Source: Actinomycetota bacterium (GTDB lineage: Bacteria > Actinomycetota > Actinomycetes > Nanopelagicales > Nanopelagicaceae). From it: a DNA stretch of 64,000 nt. The notes below the pieces were generated by a model. It was given only the letters and a program-made list of their open reading frames with translations, ran no database searches and had not been told where the DNA came from. The stretch covers positions 1-64,000 of the forward strand of contig VGBW01000002.1 in NCBI GenBank assembly GCA_016870365.1. Reading direction: 5' to 3'. This document shows positions 15,298 to 23,203 of this stretch, piece after piece. Both the position numbers and the translations under genes were made by a program. How positions within the stretch are numbered: the stretch's first letter is position 1; every line of letters starts with the position of its first letter.

Positions 15298-16050
15298 TCA
15301 TTTTTTAGGAATTCTTAATGAGTGAAGGCCACCATCAACATTAATAGATGTGCCAGTGATAGCTGCTTGCAGAGGACTTGCCAGGAAAATAATGGCACTA
15401 GCAATTTCGGCGGGCGTGACAAGTCTTCCCATTGGCTGCCGCGCTTCTAAGGCTGCCTTCGCTGTTTTAGCATCATCTGATTGTTCCAATAATCTCTTTA
15501 CCCAAGGGGTATCGGTTGTTCCTGGATTAACAGCATTAACTCTTATGCCATCTGATAAATGATCAGTGGCCATGGCTAGAGTCAAAGTTAAGATCGCTCC
15601 CTTTGAAGCACTATACGCAGCGCGATTTGGAATTCCATCAATCGCAGCAACGGATGCAGTGTTTACTATGGCAGCAGATTTACTCTCTCTAAGCAGTGCA
15701 ATTGCCTCTCGAGATACCCTGGCGGTACCAATCACGTTTGTGTTCAATACTTTTTGCCAAATTTCATCACTTTCATGCTCTACTGTTGTTAATGATCCAA
15801 TGCCAGCATTATTAATCAGAATATCTAAGTTATCGCTGGATTCTCTAAACTCAACAAATGCATTTTTTACCGAAGATGTATCTGAAATATCACAGTGAAT
15901 ATAGGTTGCATATTCAGCCATCTCGCCTTTAGAAACATCAAGCCCAAATACCCTTGCACCCCGAGAAGATAATCCTTTAATAACCTCTAACCCAATACCA
16001 GAGCCTGCACCGGTCACTATCGCAGTTAGACCTGCAAACTCCTTTTCCAT
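15298..16050 (-). CDS. SDR, sugar or sugar-acid dehydrogenase
   Basis: This short-chain dehydrogenase of about 250 residues has TGAGSGIG (about 13-20), NNAGIGS (about 83-89), the YSASK active-site Tyr and Lys (about 147-151) and the C-terminal FLASPLQAAITGTSINVDGG. The Asp in FGLDVSK after the second strand favours NAD over NADP. Three ATGs lie in a row; the third, at 16050, has GAAGG seven bases upstream and is preferred. It is divergent from the aldo/keto reductase gene, 70 bases away. In the L-fucose-type oxidative route an SDR oxidises the 2-keto-3-deoxy acid, which is one possible role here. Confidence 0.82.
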   Translation of the reverse strand: MEKEFAGLTAIVTGAGSGIGLEVIKGLSSRGARVFGLDVSKGEMAEYATYIHCDISDTSSVKNAFVEFRESSDNLDILINNAGIGSLTTVEHESDEIWQKVLNTNVIGTARVSREAIALLRESKSAAIVNTASVAAIDGIPNRAAYSASKGAILTLTLAMATDHLSDGIRVNAVNPGTTDTPWVKRLLEQSDDAKTAKAALEARQPMGRLVTPAEIASAIIFLASPLQAAITGTSINVDGGLHSLRIPKK

Positions 16051-16111
16051 CATCATGCCTTCAGTCCTTCATCTCATTAGTCGAGCACCATTAACTATCT
16101 CAACACTTTCC

Positions 16112-16117
16112 TATACT
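16112..16117 (+). promoter_or_regulatory. -10 element TATACT for the aldo/keto reductase operon
   Basis: TATACT lies nine bases before ATG 16127 with no Shine-Dalgarno between them. This suggests a leaderless or nearly leaderless transcript. No convincing -35 is seen. Confidence 0.5.
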
Positions 16118-16126
16118 ATTGCGTAG

Positions 16127-17122
16127 ATGGCTAGACACAGTGAGTTAGTGAAAATTCCCCGTATAGACCGGTATGTAACGAAGTTAGCTTTAGGAAGCGC
16201 CCCGCTTGGCGGGCTATTTACCGAGGTAACTGATGCCGATGCTGAGGCAACTATTTTGGCTGCCATTGATTCTGGAATCAATTTTTTTGATACTGCGCCC
16301 CTATACGGCCATGGTAATGCCGAGAGGAGAATGGGAGCGGCATTAAACAAATCAAATAAACCCTTCGTGATCTCCACAAAAGTTGGCAGAGTGCTACAAA
16401 AGTTCACACCAGAGGAGATTGCAGGAAAAGTGGCTGGCCTAGCTGCCTTTGTTGGGGTTGATCCTACAATTTTTCCAGTTTTTGATTTTTCAAGACAAGG
16501 AATCTTAAAATCACTAGAGGAAAGTCTAAGAAGACTAGATCTAGATAGAGTAGATATTGCATTAATTCATGATGCCGATGATCAATTGGATAAGGCAATT
16601 GCAGAATCTTATCCAGTATTGGATGAGCTTCGCTCTCAAGGCGTAATTAGAGGTGTTGGCGTTGGATTAAATTACTGCTCATATGCAACTAAGGCCGTTA
16701 AGGAAATGGATTTAGATATCATTCTGATTGCCGGCAGATACTCGTTACTAGATCAATCAGCACAGGATGAACTCTTTAAAGAGTGTTTAAAGAAAGAAAC
16801 CGGCGTGATGGTCGGAGGAGTCTATAACTCAGGTGTTCTAGCAAGTCCAACGCCAGAGTCCACTTACGATTACGTAAAAGTTAAACCTGAGATTCTTAAG
16901 CGAGCCTTAGATATAAAGCATCTTCTGGCTGACTTTCATATTCCATTGACTGCAGCAGCAATTCAATTTCCACATCGACATCCTGCGGTAACTTGCGTAT
17001 TAACTGGATCAAGAAGTGTTCAAGAATTGAGTTCAAATATTGCCGATTTCGATATGGATATCCCAGATGCTACTTGGAGTGCACTTGAAGAATCTGGATT
17101 AGTAAATCGAATTGAGATCTAA
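16127..17122 (+). CDS. Aldo/keto reductase, aldose 1-dehydrogenase-like
   Basis: The 331-residue TIM barrel belongs to the aldo/keto reductases. It shows LGSAPLGGLF at the N-terminus, the catalytic Asp and Tyr in NFFDTAPLYGHG (about 51-62), Lys in VISTKVGR (about 83-90), His in IALIHDADD, and a late AAAIQFPHRHPAVTCVLTGS. This subgroup includes D-threo-aldose (L-fucose) and L-galactose 1-dehydrogenases, which oxidise a free sugar to its lactone. A lactonase gene lies at 26.4 kb, so the pair could make a sugar acid. It is first of three plus-strand genes. Confidence 0.78.
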   Translation: MARHSELVKIPRIDRYVTKLALGSAPLGGLFTEVTDADAEATILAAIDSGINFFDTAPLYGHGNAERRMGAALNKSNKPFVISTKVGRVLQKFTPEEIAGKVAGLAAFVGVDPTIFPVFDFSRQGILKSLEESLRRLDLDRVDIALIHDADDQLDKAIAESYPVLDELRSQGVIRGVGVGLNYCSYATKAVKEMDLDIILIAGRYSLLDQSAQDELFKECLKKETGVMVGGVYNSGVLASPTPESTYDYVKVKPEILKRALDIKHLLADFHIPLTAAAIQFPHRHPAVTCVLTGSRSVQELSSNIADFDMDIPDATWSALEESGLVNRIEI

Positions 17123-17123
17123 T

Positions 17124-17990
17124 ATGAGTCATTTAGCTGTTATTAAGACCTCAACTGAACGATACCAATTGGTTAAAGAAGTTAATGGTAAGTATTTTGA
17201 AATACCTGGATTAAGGACGTTATCTTCTGCGCTTAGATTAGGTTTAACAGATTTGAAAAAGGTATATGAATCTGCAACTTCTAAAGAAATGAATGGAGAG
17301 TTATCAGCTCCGGTTGCAGTAGACACAGAAATTTGGGGGGCAGGTGTTACATATCAACGCTCTAGAGATGCTCGCAAAGAAGAGAGTGGAATTCCAGATG
17401 TGTATCAATTAGTTTATGAGGCAGATAGGCCAGAGTTATTTTTTAAGGCAACTGCAAGAAGGACTGTAGGCCATGGAGCTGAAGTTGGCATTAGAGAAGA
17501 TGCACTCGCTTCAGTACCAGAGCCTGAGGTTGCCATAGTTGTCAATAGATTTGCAGAGTTAATTGGTATGAGTATTTGCAATGATATGACTGCAAGAAAT
17601 ATTGAAGGCGAGAATCCACTTTACCTATCGCAGGCCAAGATTTATTATGGCTCAAATGCCATTGGTCCAATGATCCGGCCGATTTGGGAGATATTTGATC
17701 ACAATAAACTTGATATCCAAGCAAAGATAGAACGAAATGGTTCAATCGTTTGGCAAGCTCAAACCTCGCTAAAGGCATTAAGTAGGTCGTTTGAAGATTT
17801 AATAAATTACTTGTTTAGATGTCAACATTTTCCGGTTGGAGTTTTGTTATCAACTGGGACTGGAATAGTTCCACCACTTGAGATCTCGTTGGTAAATGGC
17901 GATGTAGTTACAATTACGGTTGATCAAATCGGTACTTTAGTTAATAAGGTGGTAACAACACCACTTGATATAAATGATCGGAAAAAGTGA
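17124..17990 (+). CDS. FAH-family hydrolase/dehydratase, KDA dehydratase-like
   Basis: From ATG 17124, one base after the previous stop, the protein has 288 residues. The C-terminal FAH fold holds WGAGVTYQRSRDARKEES (about 75-92), YEADRPELFFKA, the metal ligands in VPEPEVAIVV (about 133-142) and CNDMTARNIEGENPL. This set is characteristic of 2-dehydro-3-deoxy-D-arabinonate dehydratase relatives rather than fumarylacetoacetase. The expected reaction is dehydration or cleavage of a 2-keto-3-deoxy sugar acid. An in-frame TTG at 17112 overlaps the preceding gene and is less likely. No ketoglutarate semialdehyde dehydrogenase is seen nearby, so the product is uncertain. Confidence 0.75.
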   Translation: MSHLAVIKTSTERYQLVKEVNGKYFEIPGLRTLSSALRLGLTDLKKVYESATSKEMNGELSAPVAVDTEIWGAGVTYQRSRDARKEESGIPDVYQLVYEADRPELFFKATARRTVGHGAEVGIREDALASVPEPEVAIVVNRFAELIGMSICNDMTARNIEGENPLYLSQAKIYYGSNAIGPMIRPIWEIFDHNKLDIQAKIERNGSIVWQAQTSLKALSRSFEDLINYLFRCQHFPVGVLLSTGTGIVPPLEISLVNGDVVTITVDQIGTLVNKVVTTPLDINDRKK

Positions 17991-18895
17991 TGGCAGAGCA
18001 TGCTATTTGGACGCAGTGGGATGACTTAAATGTTCCTAGCAAGTTCAAGAGGTTATCACCAGCCACAACGCCAATTGAGACTTCAGATTTATCTGAAATA
18101 ACTTTTTACGTACCCACCTATATGGGTGGACGGCCAGCACTAGAGCTCACTAGGAAAATGCCGAATCTTAAAATATTACAAATGCCAAATGCAGGTTACG
18201 ACGATGCCTTGGAATTTGTTCGTGAAGGTATGACTTTATGTAATGGTAAAAGTATCCATGATGATTCAACGGCTGAACTAGCAGTTGGACTAACTATCGC
18301 CTCGCTTCGAGGCTTTCCAGATTTTGTCCGCAATCAAGATAAATCTGCTTGGGTGCATGTTGAAAGGAAATCAATAAATGATAGAAAGATTGGGATAATT
18401 GGATTTGGTTCGATTGGAACCACAATTGCAAAAATGCTTTCAGGTTTTGCAGTTGAAATTGTTCCCTTTACTCAAAGTGGCCGAGACAACACAATTCCAA
18501 TTGCTGATCTAGATAAACACCTACCTTTACTTGATGTTGTTATCTTGATTTTGCCACTAACACCTGAAAGTAGAAAATTGTTTGACGCCCGAAGATTGGC
18601 ATTAATGAAGGATGGTGCTCTTCTAGTGAATGTAGCGCGAGGTCCAATTGTTGATACTGATGCACTAATTGCGCAACTTAACTCTGGTCGTATTTCCGCT
18701 GCTTTGGACGTTACCGATCCAGAGCCACTACCTAGTGATCACCCACTGTGGAAAGCAAAAGGTGTCTTTATCTCTCCCCACGTTGGTGGAAATACTTCAG
18801 CCTTTGAAAGCCGGGCAAAAAGATTAATTGAGTCACAGCTCAATCTTCTAGCGGCCGGTAAGTCGCTAAACAATGTCATCGTGGCTGGTAATTAG
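17990..18895 (+). CDS. D-isomer-specific 2-hydroxyacid dehydrogenase
   Basis: The 301-residue NAD(P)-dependent enzyme interconverts a 2-hydroxyacid and a 2-ketoacid. It has the Rossmann loop IGIIGFGSIGTTIAK (about 135-149), catalytic Arg in NVARGPIVD (about 222-230), Glu in DVTDPEPLP (about 248-256) and His in ISPHVGGNT (about 267-275). ATG 17990 overlaps the previous TGA. Its last 20 bases overlap the convergent TIM-barrel gene. It may reduce a glyoxylate- or hydroxypyruvate-type product of the pathway. Confidence 0.82.
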   Translation: MAEHAIWTQWDDLNVPSKFKRLSPATTPIETSDLSEITFYVPTYMGGRPALELTRKMPNLKILQMPNAGYDDALEFVREGMTLCNGKSIHDDSTAELAVGLTIASLRGFPDFVRNQDKSAWVHVERKSINDRKIGIIGFGSIGTTIAKMLSGFAVEIVPFTQSGRDNTIPIADLDKHLPLLDVVILILPLTPESRKLFDARRLALMKDGALLVNVARGPIVDTDALIAQLNSGRISAALDVTDPEPLPSDHPLWKAKGVFISPHVGGNTSAFESRAKRLIESQLNLLAAGKSLNNVIVAGN

Positions 18896-19772
18896 GCCAG
18901 TACTTACTAATCTTCTTTCGCAAGAAATCCGCGCTCTCATGCATTTGTTCCATGCCATCTACGCCATCCTCTATGGAAATCCAGCCATCAAATCCAACAC
19001 CTTTTAAGATACTAAAAATAGCATCATAGTCATTTAGGCCCTTTCCAATCACACCATGTTTGAAAAAGGAAACATAGCCTGCACTACCACCCTCTACCTT
19101 TCGTAAGTCCTCAACGGTGCCGTTGGCCAGATATCTATCTGAGGCGTGCATAGTTACGACTCTGTGCTTAACTCGCTCAAGTAATTCAAGTGGTTCTTCT
19201 CCAGCAGCTATTACGTTTGAAGGATCGTAATTAACACCGAAAGATTTAGACTCAATACGATTCACCAAATCAACAAACACATCCATCATTTGAGCAAACT
19301 CAGGTTCGGTCCAAAAATCATCCTTATAGTGGTTTTCAATAATAAGTGTTATGCCAAGTTTTTCGGCGCTAGGAATGCAGGCATTAATTGATTCCACCAC
19401 ATAATTCATTCCCTCTTCTCTAGATATATCTTTTCTTCTTTGACCAGAAAGTACTCGACAATATTTGGCACCTAAGGCTGCACTCATCTCAATTGCATAA
19501 ATTTCTTTCTCCACCTCATTTTGACGCAATTTAGGATCTGGAATTGTAAAATCAGGTGAGGCACACATCATTGGAATTACCATTCCGGCATCTTCAACCG
19601 CTTTCTTAATCTTAGGCCAATTTCTTGAATCTTTAACATCTGCAAAATTGTTGTAAAACTCAAGTCCATCAACTCTTAACTCATCAGCTAACTTGATCCA
19701 TTCATAAATACTCATTTGACCAGCGACTAGTTGCTTAATAAACCCCTTAGGAAACGCAGCTAATTTGGGCAT
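18876..19772 (-). CDS. Sugar (phosphate) isomerase/epimerase, TIM barrel
   Basis: The 298-residue xylose-isomerase-like barrel has the four metal ligands expected for the family: Glu in LIIENHYKD (about 145-153), Asp in VNYDPSNV (about 184-191), His in VTMHASDRY (about 211-219) and Glu in ISIEDG (about 270-275). Relatives include IolE dehydratase, hydroxypyruvate isomerase and 3-ketoglycoside epimerases such as YcjR. It shares one base with the preceding SDR and is last of a five-gene minus operon. With the adjacent zinc ADH and SDR it could act on a keto-sugar. Confidence 0.75.
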   Translation of the reverse strand: MPKLAAFPKGFIKQLVAGQMSIYEWIKLADELRVDGLEFYNNFADVKDSRNWPKIKKAVEDAGMVIPMMCASPDFTIPDPKLRQNEVEKEIYAIEMSAALGAKYCRVLSGQRRKDISREEGMNYVVESINACIPSAEKLGITLIIENHYKDDFWTEPEFAQMMDVFVDLVNRIESKSFGVNYDPSNVIAAGEEPLELLERVKHRVVTMHASDRYLANGTVEDLRKVEGGSAGYVSFFKHGVIGKGLNDYDAIFSILKGVGFDGWISIEDGVDGMEQMHESADFLRKKISKYWPNYQPR

Positions 19773-20545
19773 TACTTCTCTGGGTTTCTGCCGATAATTG
19801 AAAATTGTTCAAGGTCAACAACTGAGCCAGTAAATGGTTTGGATTCATCACCTAACCAGTAAATGCAAGCAGCGGCTAGTTGTTCTGGAGTGCTCATCTT
19901 TCCAAATGGAATATTGTCTTTACCTAGCTTGTCTGGCCAATTTTCAGGTAACCCTTTCTTTATTTGATCTGCGTACTCTCGATCAGTCAAGATCCAGCCA
20001 GGATTAATTAAGTTAAACCTAATACCATCAACTCCATGTGCATTAGCTAAGTTTCTAGTCATGGTTTGTAAACCTGCTTTGCTAATACTGTATGTCAAGA
20101 GCGAAGCTTCACCGGTATAGGCATTAATAGATCCAATATTGAGGACATTTCCTTGAGTTTGTTTTAGATAAGGAAAGGCTGCTTGAATTAAGAACAAGGC
20201 TGATTGCAGATTGATTGTGATTGTCTTTGAGAATGATTTTTCACTTACCTCTAGCAGATTATTACGCTCAATAACGGCTGCATTATTAACTATTGAATCA
20301 ATCTTTCCAAAGGCTTCGATGGCGCTTGTCACAATATGCTTTGGCGAATCTAGGTTATTCAGATCTGATATACACAGATGAACATTCTTGCCCAGATGTT
20401 CTACTAATTTTTGACCAGCAATCTGGTCTATGCCATGAATAAGTACCTTTGCACCTTCTAACACGCAACGGGTGGCTAAAGCTTTGCCGATACCAGATGT
20501 TGCTCCAGTAATTACAATTACTTTGTCTTTTAGCCGCATAGTCAT
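19772..20545 (-). CDS. SDR family oxidoreductase
   Basis: This short-chain dehydrogenase has 257 residues, with TGATSGIGKAL (about 14-24), NNAAVIERNN (about 87), Ser in NIGSINAY (about 138) and YSISKAG (about 150-156). It ends FTGSVVDLEQF rather than the usual VDGG, a mild oddity. ATG 20545 overlaps the ADH stop as ATGA, so translation is probably coupled. It would oxidise a hydroxyl of a sugar or sugar acid. The substrate is unknown. Confidence 0.8.
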   Translation of the reverse strand: MTMRLKDKVIVITGATSGIGKALATRCVLEGAKVLIHGIDQIAGQKLVEHLGKNVHLCISDLNNLDSPKHIVTSAIEAFGKIDSIVNNAAVIERNNLLEVSEKSFSKTITINLQSALFLIQAAFPYLKQTQGNVLNIGSINAYTGEASLLTYSISKAGLQTMTRNLANAHGVDGIRFNLINPGWILTDREYADQIKKGLPENWPDKLGKDNIPFGKMSTPEQLAAACIYWLGDESKPFTGSVVDLEQFSIIGRNPEK

Positions 20546-21576
20546 TCAGGTTTTATGACTGACTTAAGGATCTCACCAGATTGCATCTTTTCAAATGCAG
20601 TTCGCCAATCTTTAATCGGAAAAACGCCACCAAGAACTGGTCTTAAATCTAATTTTCCGTTGCCAAGTAACCTCAATACTCTCTCCCACATTGGCCAATT
20701 GTGCGAAAATGTTCCACGCAGTGTTACATTCTTTGCCACCAATGGATCTAACGAAAAATCCAAAGGTTGTGGCCCCCAGCCAACTTTGGAAATCCAGCCA
20801 TCTGGTCTGACAACTTCCAGAGCGTGCTTTAGTGATGCGCTAACACCGGCAGCATCAACAACGCCATCCGCGCCTAAGCCATCTACGCTTTTTGCCCACT
20901 CACTAGCATCACCAATAATTACTTCACATCCATAAGCTCTTGCGATGTTTAATCGGTTTTGATCTTTGGCTAACCCAACTAATGCCACCTCAGCGCCGGC
21001 GAGTTTTGCCACAGCTGCACATAAGACTCCGATTGGTCCGGGTCCTAAAATCACAATTCGATCACCTGGTCTAATAAACCCAGGTGCGATTGTGGCGCTA
21101 TAGGCAACTGCGCACGGCTCAGTCATGGCTGCATATTCAAATGAAATACTCTCTGGAATCTTATGAAGTAGGCGAGCGGCTACCTTGGCATATCTAGTCA
21201 TACCACCATTAACCCCATACCCAAAACCCTTTCGACCTGGATCTAAGTTGTATTTGCCGACCCTAGAAAGTGGTGAAGTTGTATCAACTACTGCGGCAGT
21301 TTCAGTAACTACCTTTTGACCTACCTGCCAATTGCCCAAAGCTTCTACATTCTTACCAAGCTCAACTATTACGCCACAAAATTCATGTCCTAGCACAACT
21401 GGATAATTAACCGCCCAAGAGTTGGTGCCATGCCACTGGTGTAGATCGCTACCACAAACACTCACAGCTTCAACTTGCAAAATAACATCATCATCACCAG
21501 CAATTGGCCGCTCAACCTCTTGCAACTCAACACTCATAGGCGCTGAAGAGTAATTGACTACCGCAAGAGATTTCAT
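20542..21576 (-). CDS. Zinc-type medium-chain alcohol dehydrogenase without structural-zinc cysteines
   Basis: The 344-residue MDR keeps the catalytic zinc ligands Cys and His in SVCGSDLHQWHG (about 38-48) and HE in VVLGHEFCG (about 61-69), and the Rossmann loop LGPGPIGVLCA (about 175). The lobe that normally carries four structural-zinc cysteines is present in length but reads ETAAVVDTTSPLSRVGKYN with none. A YNLDPGRKGFGYGVNGGM motif follows. I have seen this variant as a distinct sorbitol/threonine-dehydrogenase-like subgroup, so it may be family-typical. It sits mid-operon with an SDR and an HPS-like gene, and probably oxidises a sugar alcohol or sugar C-OH. Confidence 0.8.
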   Translation of the reverse strand: MKSLAVVNYSSAPMSVELQEVERPIAGDDDVILQVEAVSVCGSDLHQWHGTNSWAVNYPVVLGHEFCGVIVELGKNVEALGNWQVGQKVVTETAAVVDTTSPLSRVGKYNLDPGRKGFGYGVNGGMTRYAKVAARLLHKIPESISFEYAAMTEPCAVAYSATIAPGFIRPGDRIVILGPGPIGVLCAAVAKLAGAEVALVGLAKDQNRLNIARAYGCEVIIGDASEWAKSVDGLGADGVVDAAGVSASLKHALEVVRPDGWISKVGWGPQPLDFSLDPLVAKNVTLRGTFSHNWPMWERVLRLLGNGKLDLRPVLGGVFPIKDWRTAFEKMQSGEILKSVIKPE

Positions 21577-21597
21577 ATTTAGCTATCGCCCTTCTCA

Positions 21598-22311
21598 CTA
21601 AATGATTCTAGGGGTGATCGGAATATCACCATAAGCATGAACTTTTTCACAAATTTTACGCAACACCTCTTCCACATCTCCAGCACCTTTTGAAAATGAA
21701 TCAGCATCAATTGCCAGGGGGGCACCAATAACAACTAGAGGTGCACCATATGATGGACAGGCAATTGCTTGTTCAAGTGAAAGTCCACCAACTGCTTGAA
21801 CTGGAACTGAAACTGAATCAACCACTTGCTTTAGTTGATCCAAAGGATTCGGTGCACGTTGTCCACTTGCTGCAATTCCTCGGCGTTCGTCATAGCCAAT
21901 ATGGTGAATAATCATTTGACAACCAAGATCTTCTAGAAGTTGAGCTCCTTTGACCATATCTTCACAGCCAAGGTTGTCGCCCATAACTGTGATTCCATAA
22001 TCTTTTGCTGCTTGTACAACACATTTGATGGTTTCTGGGTGAGATCTCGCCATAACAACCACATGAGTGGCACCAGCTTTTGCCATCATCTTAGCCTCTA
22101 GGTAGCCACCATCCATTGTTTTTAAGTCTGCAACAACTGGAGTATTTGGAAACTCTTTTCGCAAAGCTGTCACACCATGTAAACCCTCTGCCAAAATAAA
22201 TGGCGTGCCAGCTTCTAGCCAATCAACGCCAGCACGTAGCGCAGCATGCGCCATTGCAAGCGCTTCATCCATATCAATTAGATCAAGTGATACCTGAACA
22301 ATTGGTTTCAT
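21598..22311 (-). CDS. HPS / 3-keto-L-gulonate-6-phosphate decarboxylase-like protein
   Basis: The 237-residue barrel of the OMP decarboxylase superfamily has the defining DxKxxD as ADLKTMDGG (about 60-68), and VQAVGGLSLEQA near 172. Relatives are 3-hexulose-6-phosphate synthase, which adds formaldehyde to ribulose-5-phosphate, and decarboxylases of 3-keto-L-gulonate-6-phosphate. It starts directly where the RraA-like gene stops. These two families also occur as one fused protein in archaea. No PHI isomerase gene is nearby, so formaldehyde fixation is not assured. Confidence 0.75.
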   Translation of the reverse strand: MKPIVQVSLDLIDMDEALAMAHAALRAGVDWLEAGTPFILAEGLHGVTALRKEFPNTPVVADLKTMDGGYLEAKMMAKAGATHVVVMARSHPETIKCVVQAAKDYGITVMGDNLGCEDMVKGAQLLEDLGCQMIIHHIGYDERRGIAASGQRAPNPLDQLKQVVDSVSVPVQAVGGLSLEQAIACPSYGAPLVVIGAPLAIDADSFSKGAGDVEEVLRKICEKVHAYGDIPITPRII

Positions 22312-22983
22312 TTATAAGACTCCATACTTTGCAAAGGCCTCACTTGGCGCCATTCCATCTCTTACCGCTTTTCTAAATAGATCTTCCCCCGAGTTTTTCT
22401 CTTCAACTCTGGCAATTACCTCATCAATTGCATCTTTGGGCACAATAACTACTCCGTCAATATCGCCAACAATCAAATCTCCGGGATTAATTACCACACC
22501 ATCAATCTCAGCTGGCACATTATGTTCAACCACCTCATATCTTGAGTTAATATCAAGGGGAGAGGTCTGAACACTAAAGACTTTAAAACCAAGCGCGCGC
22601 ATTCTGGTGGTATCTCTAACTGGACCATCAGTTAACGCACCTGCTACCCCCTTATGTTTACATGCAGTTGAAAGCAGTTCACCCCAAAAAGCTGCTGGAT
22701 GATTTCCACCATTATTTCGATTAGATGGTGTCACATAAACCTGATCTTGCCCAATAGCATCTAATGCCTTAAGTAATCCAACATAGGGCACATCAGGAGC
22801 TGAAAAGACCGCCTCGACTCTCACTGGAAAGGCGTATCCCATCATCACACCATCGCCTGAAATCATTTCAATATCTGGTTCTAAAACCTGATTGCGCAGA
22901 TTCATGTGATCTAAACAATCAGAAGCTAAGGCTGCGGTGAAAATTCTTGAGAGGTTGTGCAAGTCATACTTATCAGCGCCCAC
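22312..22983 (-). CDS. RraA-like / 4-hydroxy-4-methyl-2-oxoglutarate aldolase family protein
   Basis: The 223-residue protein has the RraA-fold motif GALTDGPVRDTTRMRALG (about 118-135), with the Gly, Arg and Asp used by HMG/CHA aldolases for pyruvate and metal binding, and DLIVGDIDGVVIVP near 185. Members are either RNase E inhibitors or metal-dependent lyases and decarboxylases of keto acids; in a sugar operon the latter is more likely. It starts at GTG 22983 with a -10-like TAATCT seven bases upstream and no Shine-Dalgarno, and is first in the minus operon. Confidence 0.75.
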   Translation of the reverse strand: MGADKYDLHNLSRIFTAALASDCLDHMNLRNQVLEPDIEMISGDGVMMGYAFPVRVEAVFSAPDVPYVGLLKALDAIGQDQVYVTPSNRNNGGNHPAAFWGELLSTACKHKGVAGALTDGPVRDTTRMRALGFKVFSVQTSPLDINSRYEVVEHNVPAEIDGVVINPGDLIVGDIDGVVIVPKDAIDEVIARVEEKNSGEDLFRKAVRDGMAPSEAFAKYGVL

Positions 22984-22990
22984 TCGGTAA

Positions 22991-22996
22991 AGATTA
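22991..22996 (-). promoter_or_regulatory. Leaderless-type -10 element TAATCT for the RraA operon
   Basis: On the minus strand TAATCT lies seven bases before the GTG start at 22983. The transcript would therefore begin at or next to the start codon, as with the amidotransferase and aldo/keto reductase genes in this region. Confidence 0.45.
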
Positions 22997-23052
22997 GAGG
23001 GTCAGTTACCTGCACAAGTAGACTCTAAACTCCTACTTTAGGGATGAGATCC

Positions 23053-23079
23053 GTGCTTTATAACAATTGGATAAAGCAC
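23053..23079. promoter_or_regulatory. Inverted repeat between the two divergent sugar operons
   Basis: GTGCTTTAT and ATAAAGCAC are perfect 9-base arms 9 bases apart. They lie in the shared upstream region of the RraA operon and the sugar ABC operon, with no T-run. This suits a repressor operator better than a terminator. A weak TTGACG (23112-23117) further right may be the -35 for the ABC operon. No regulator gene is encoded in the locus. Confidence 0.55.
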
Positions 23080-23203
23080 CTTTACTAACCGATTGTTTAG
23101 CCATGTTCGCATTGACGGAATTACTTGGGAGCACAAGGATTAACCTCAGGTTCGACGGGTCGCGTCGTACCACTCTAGATATCAAGAAGGAATGGAGAAA
23201 TGG

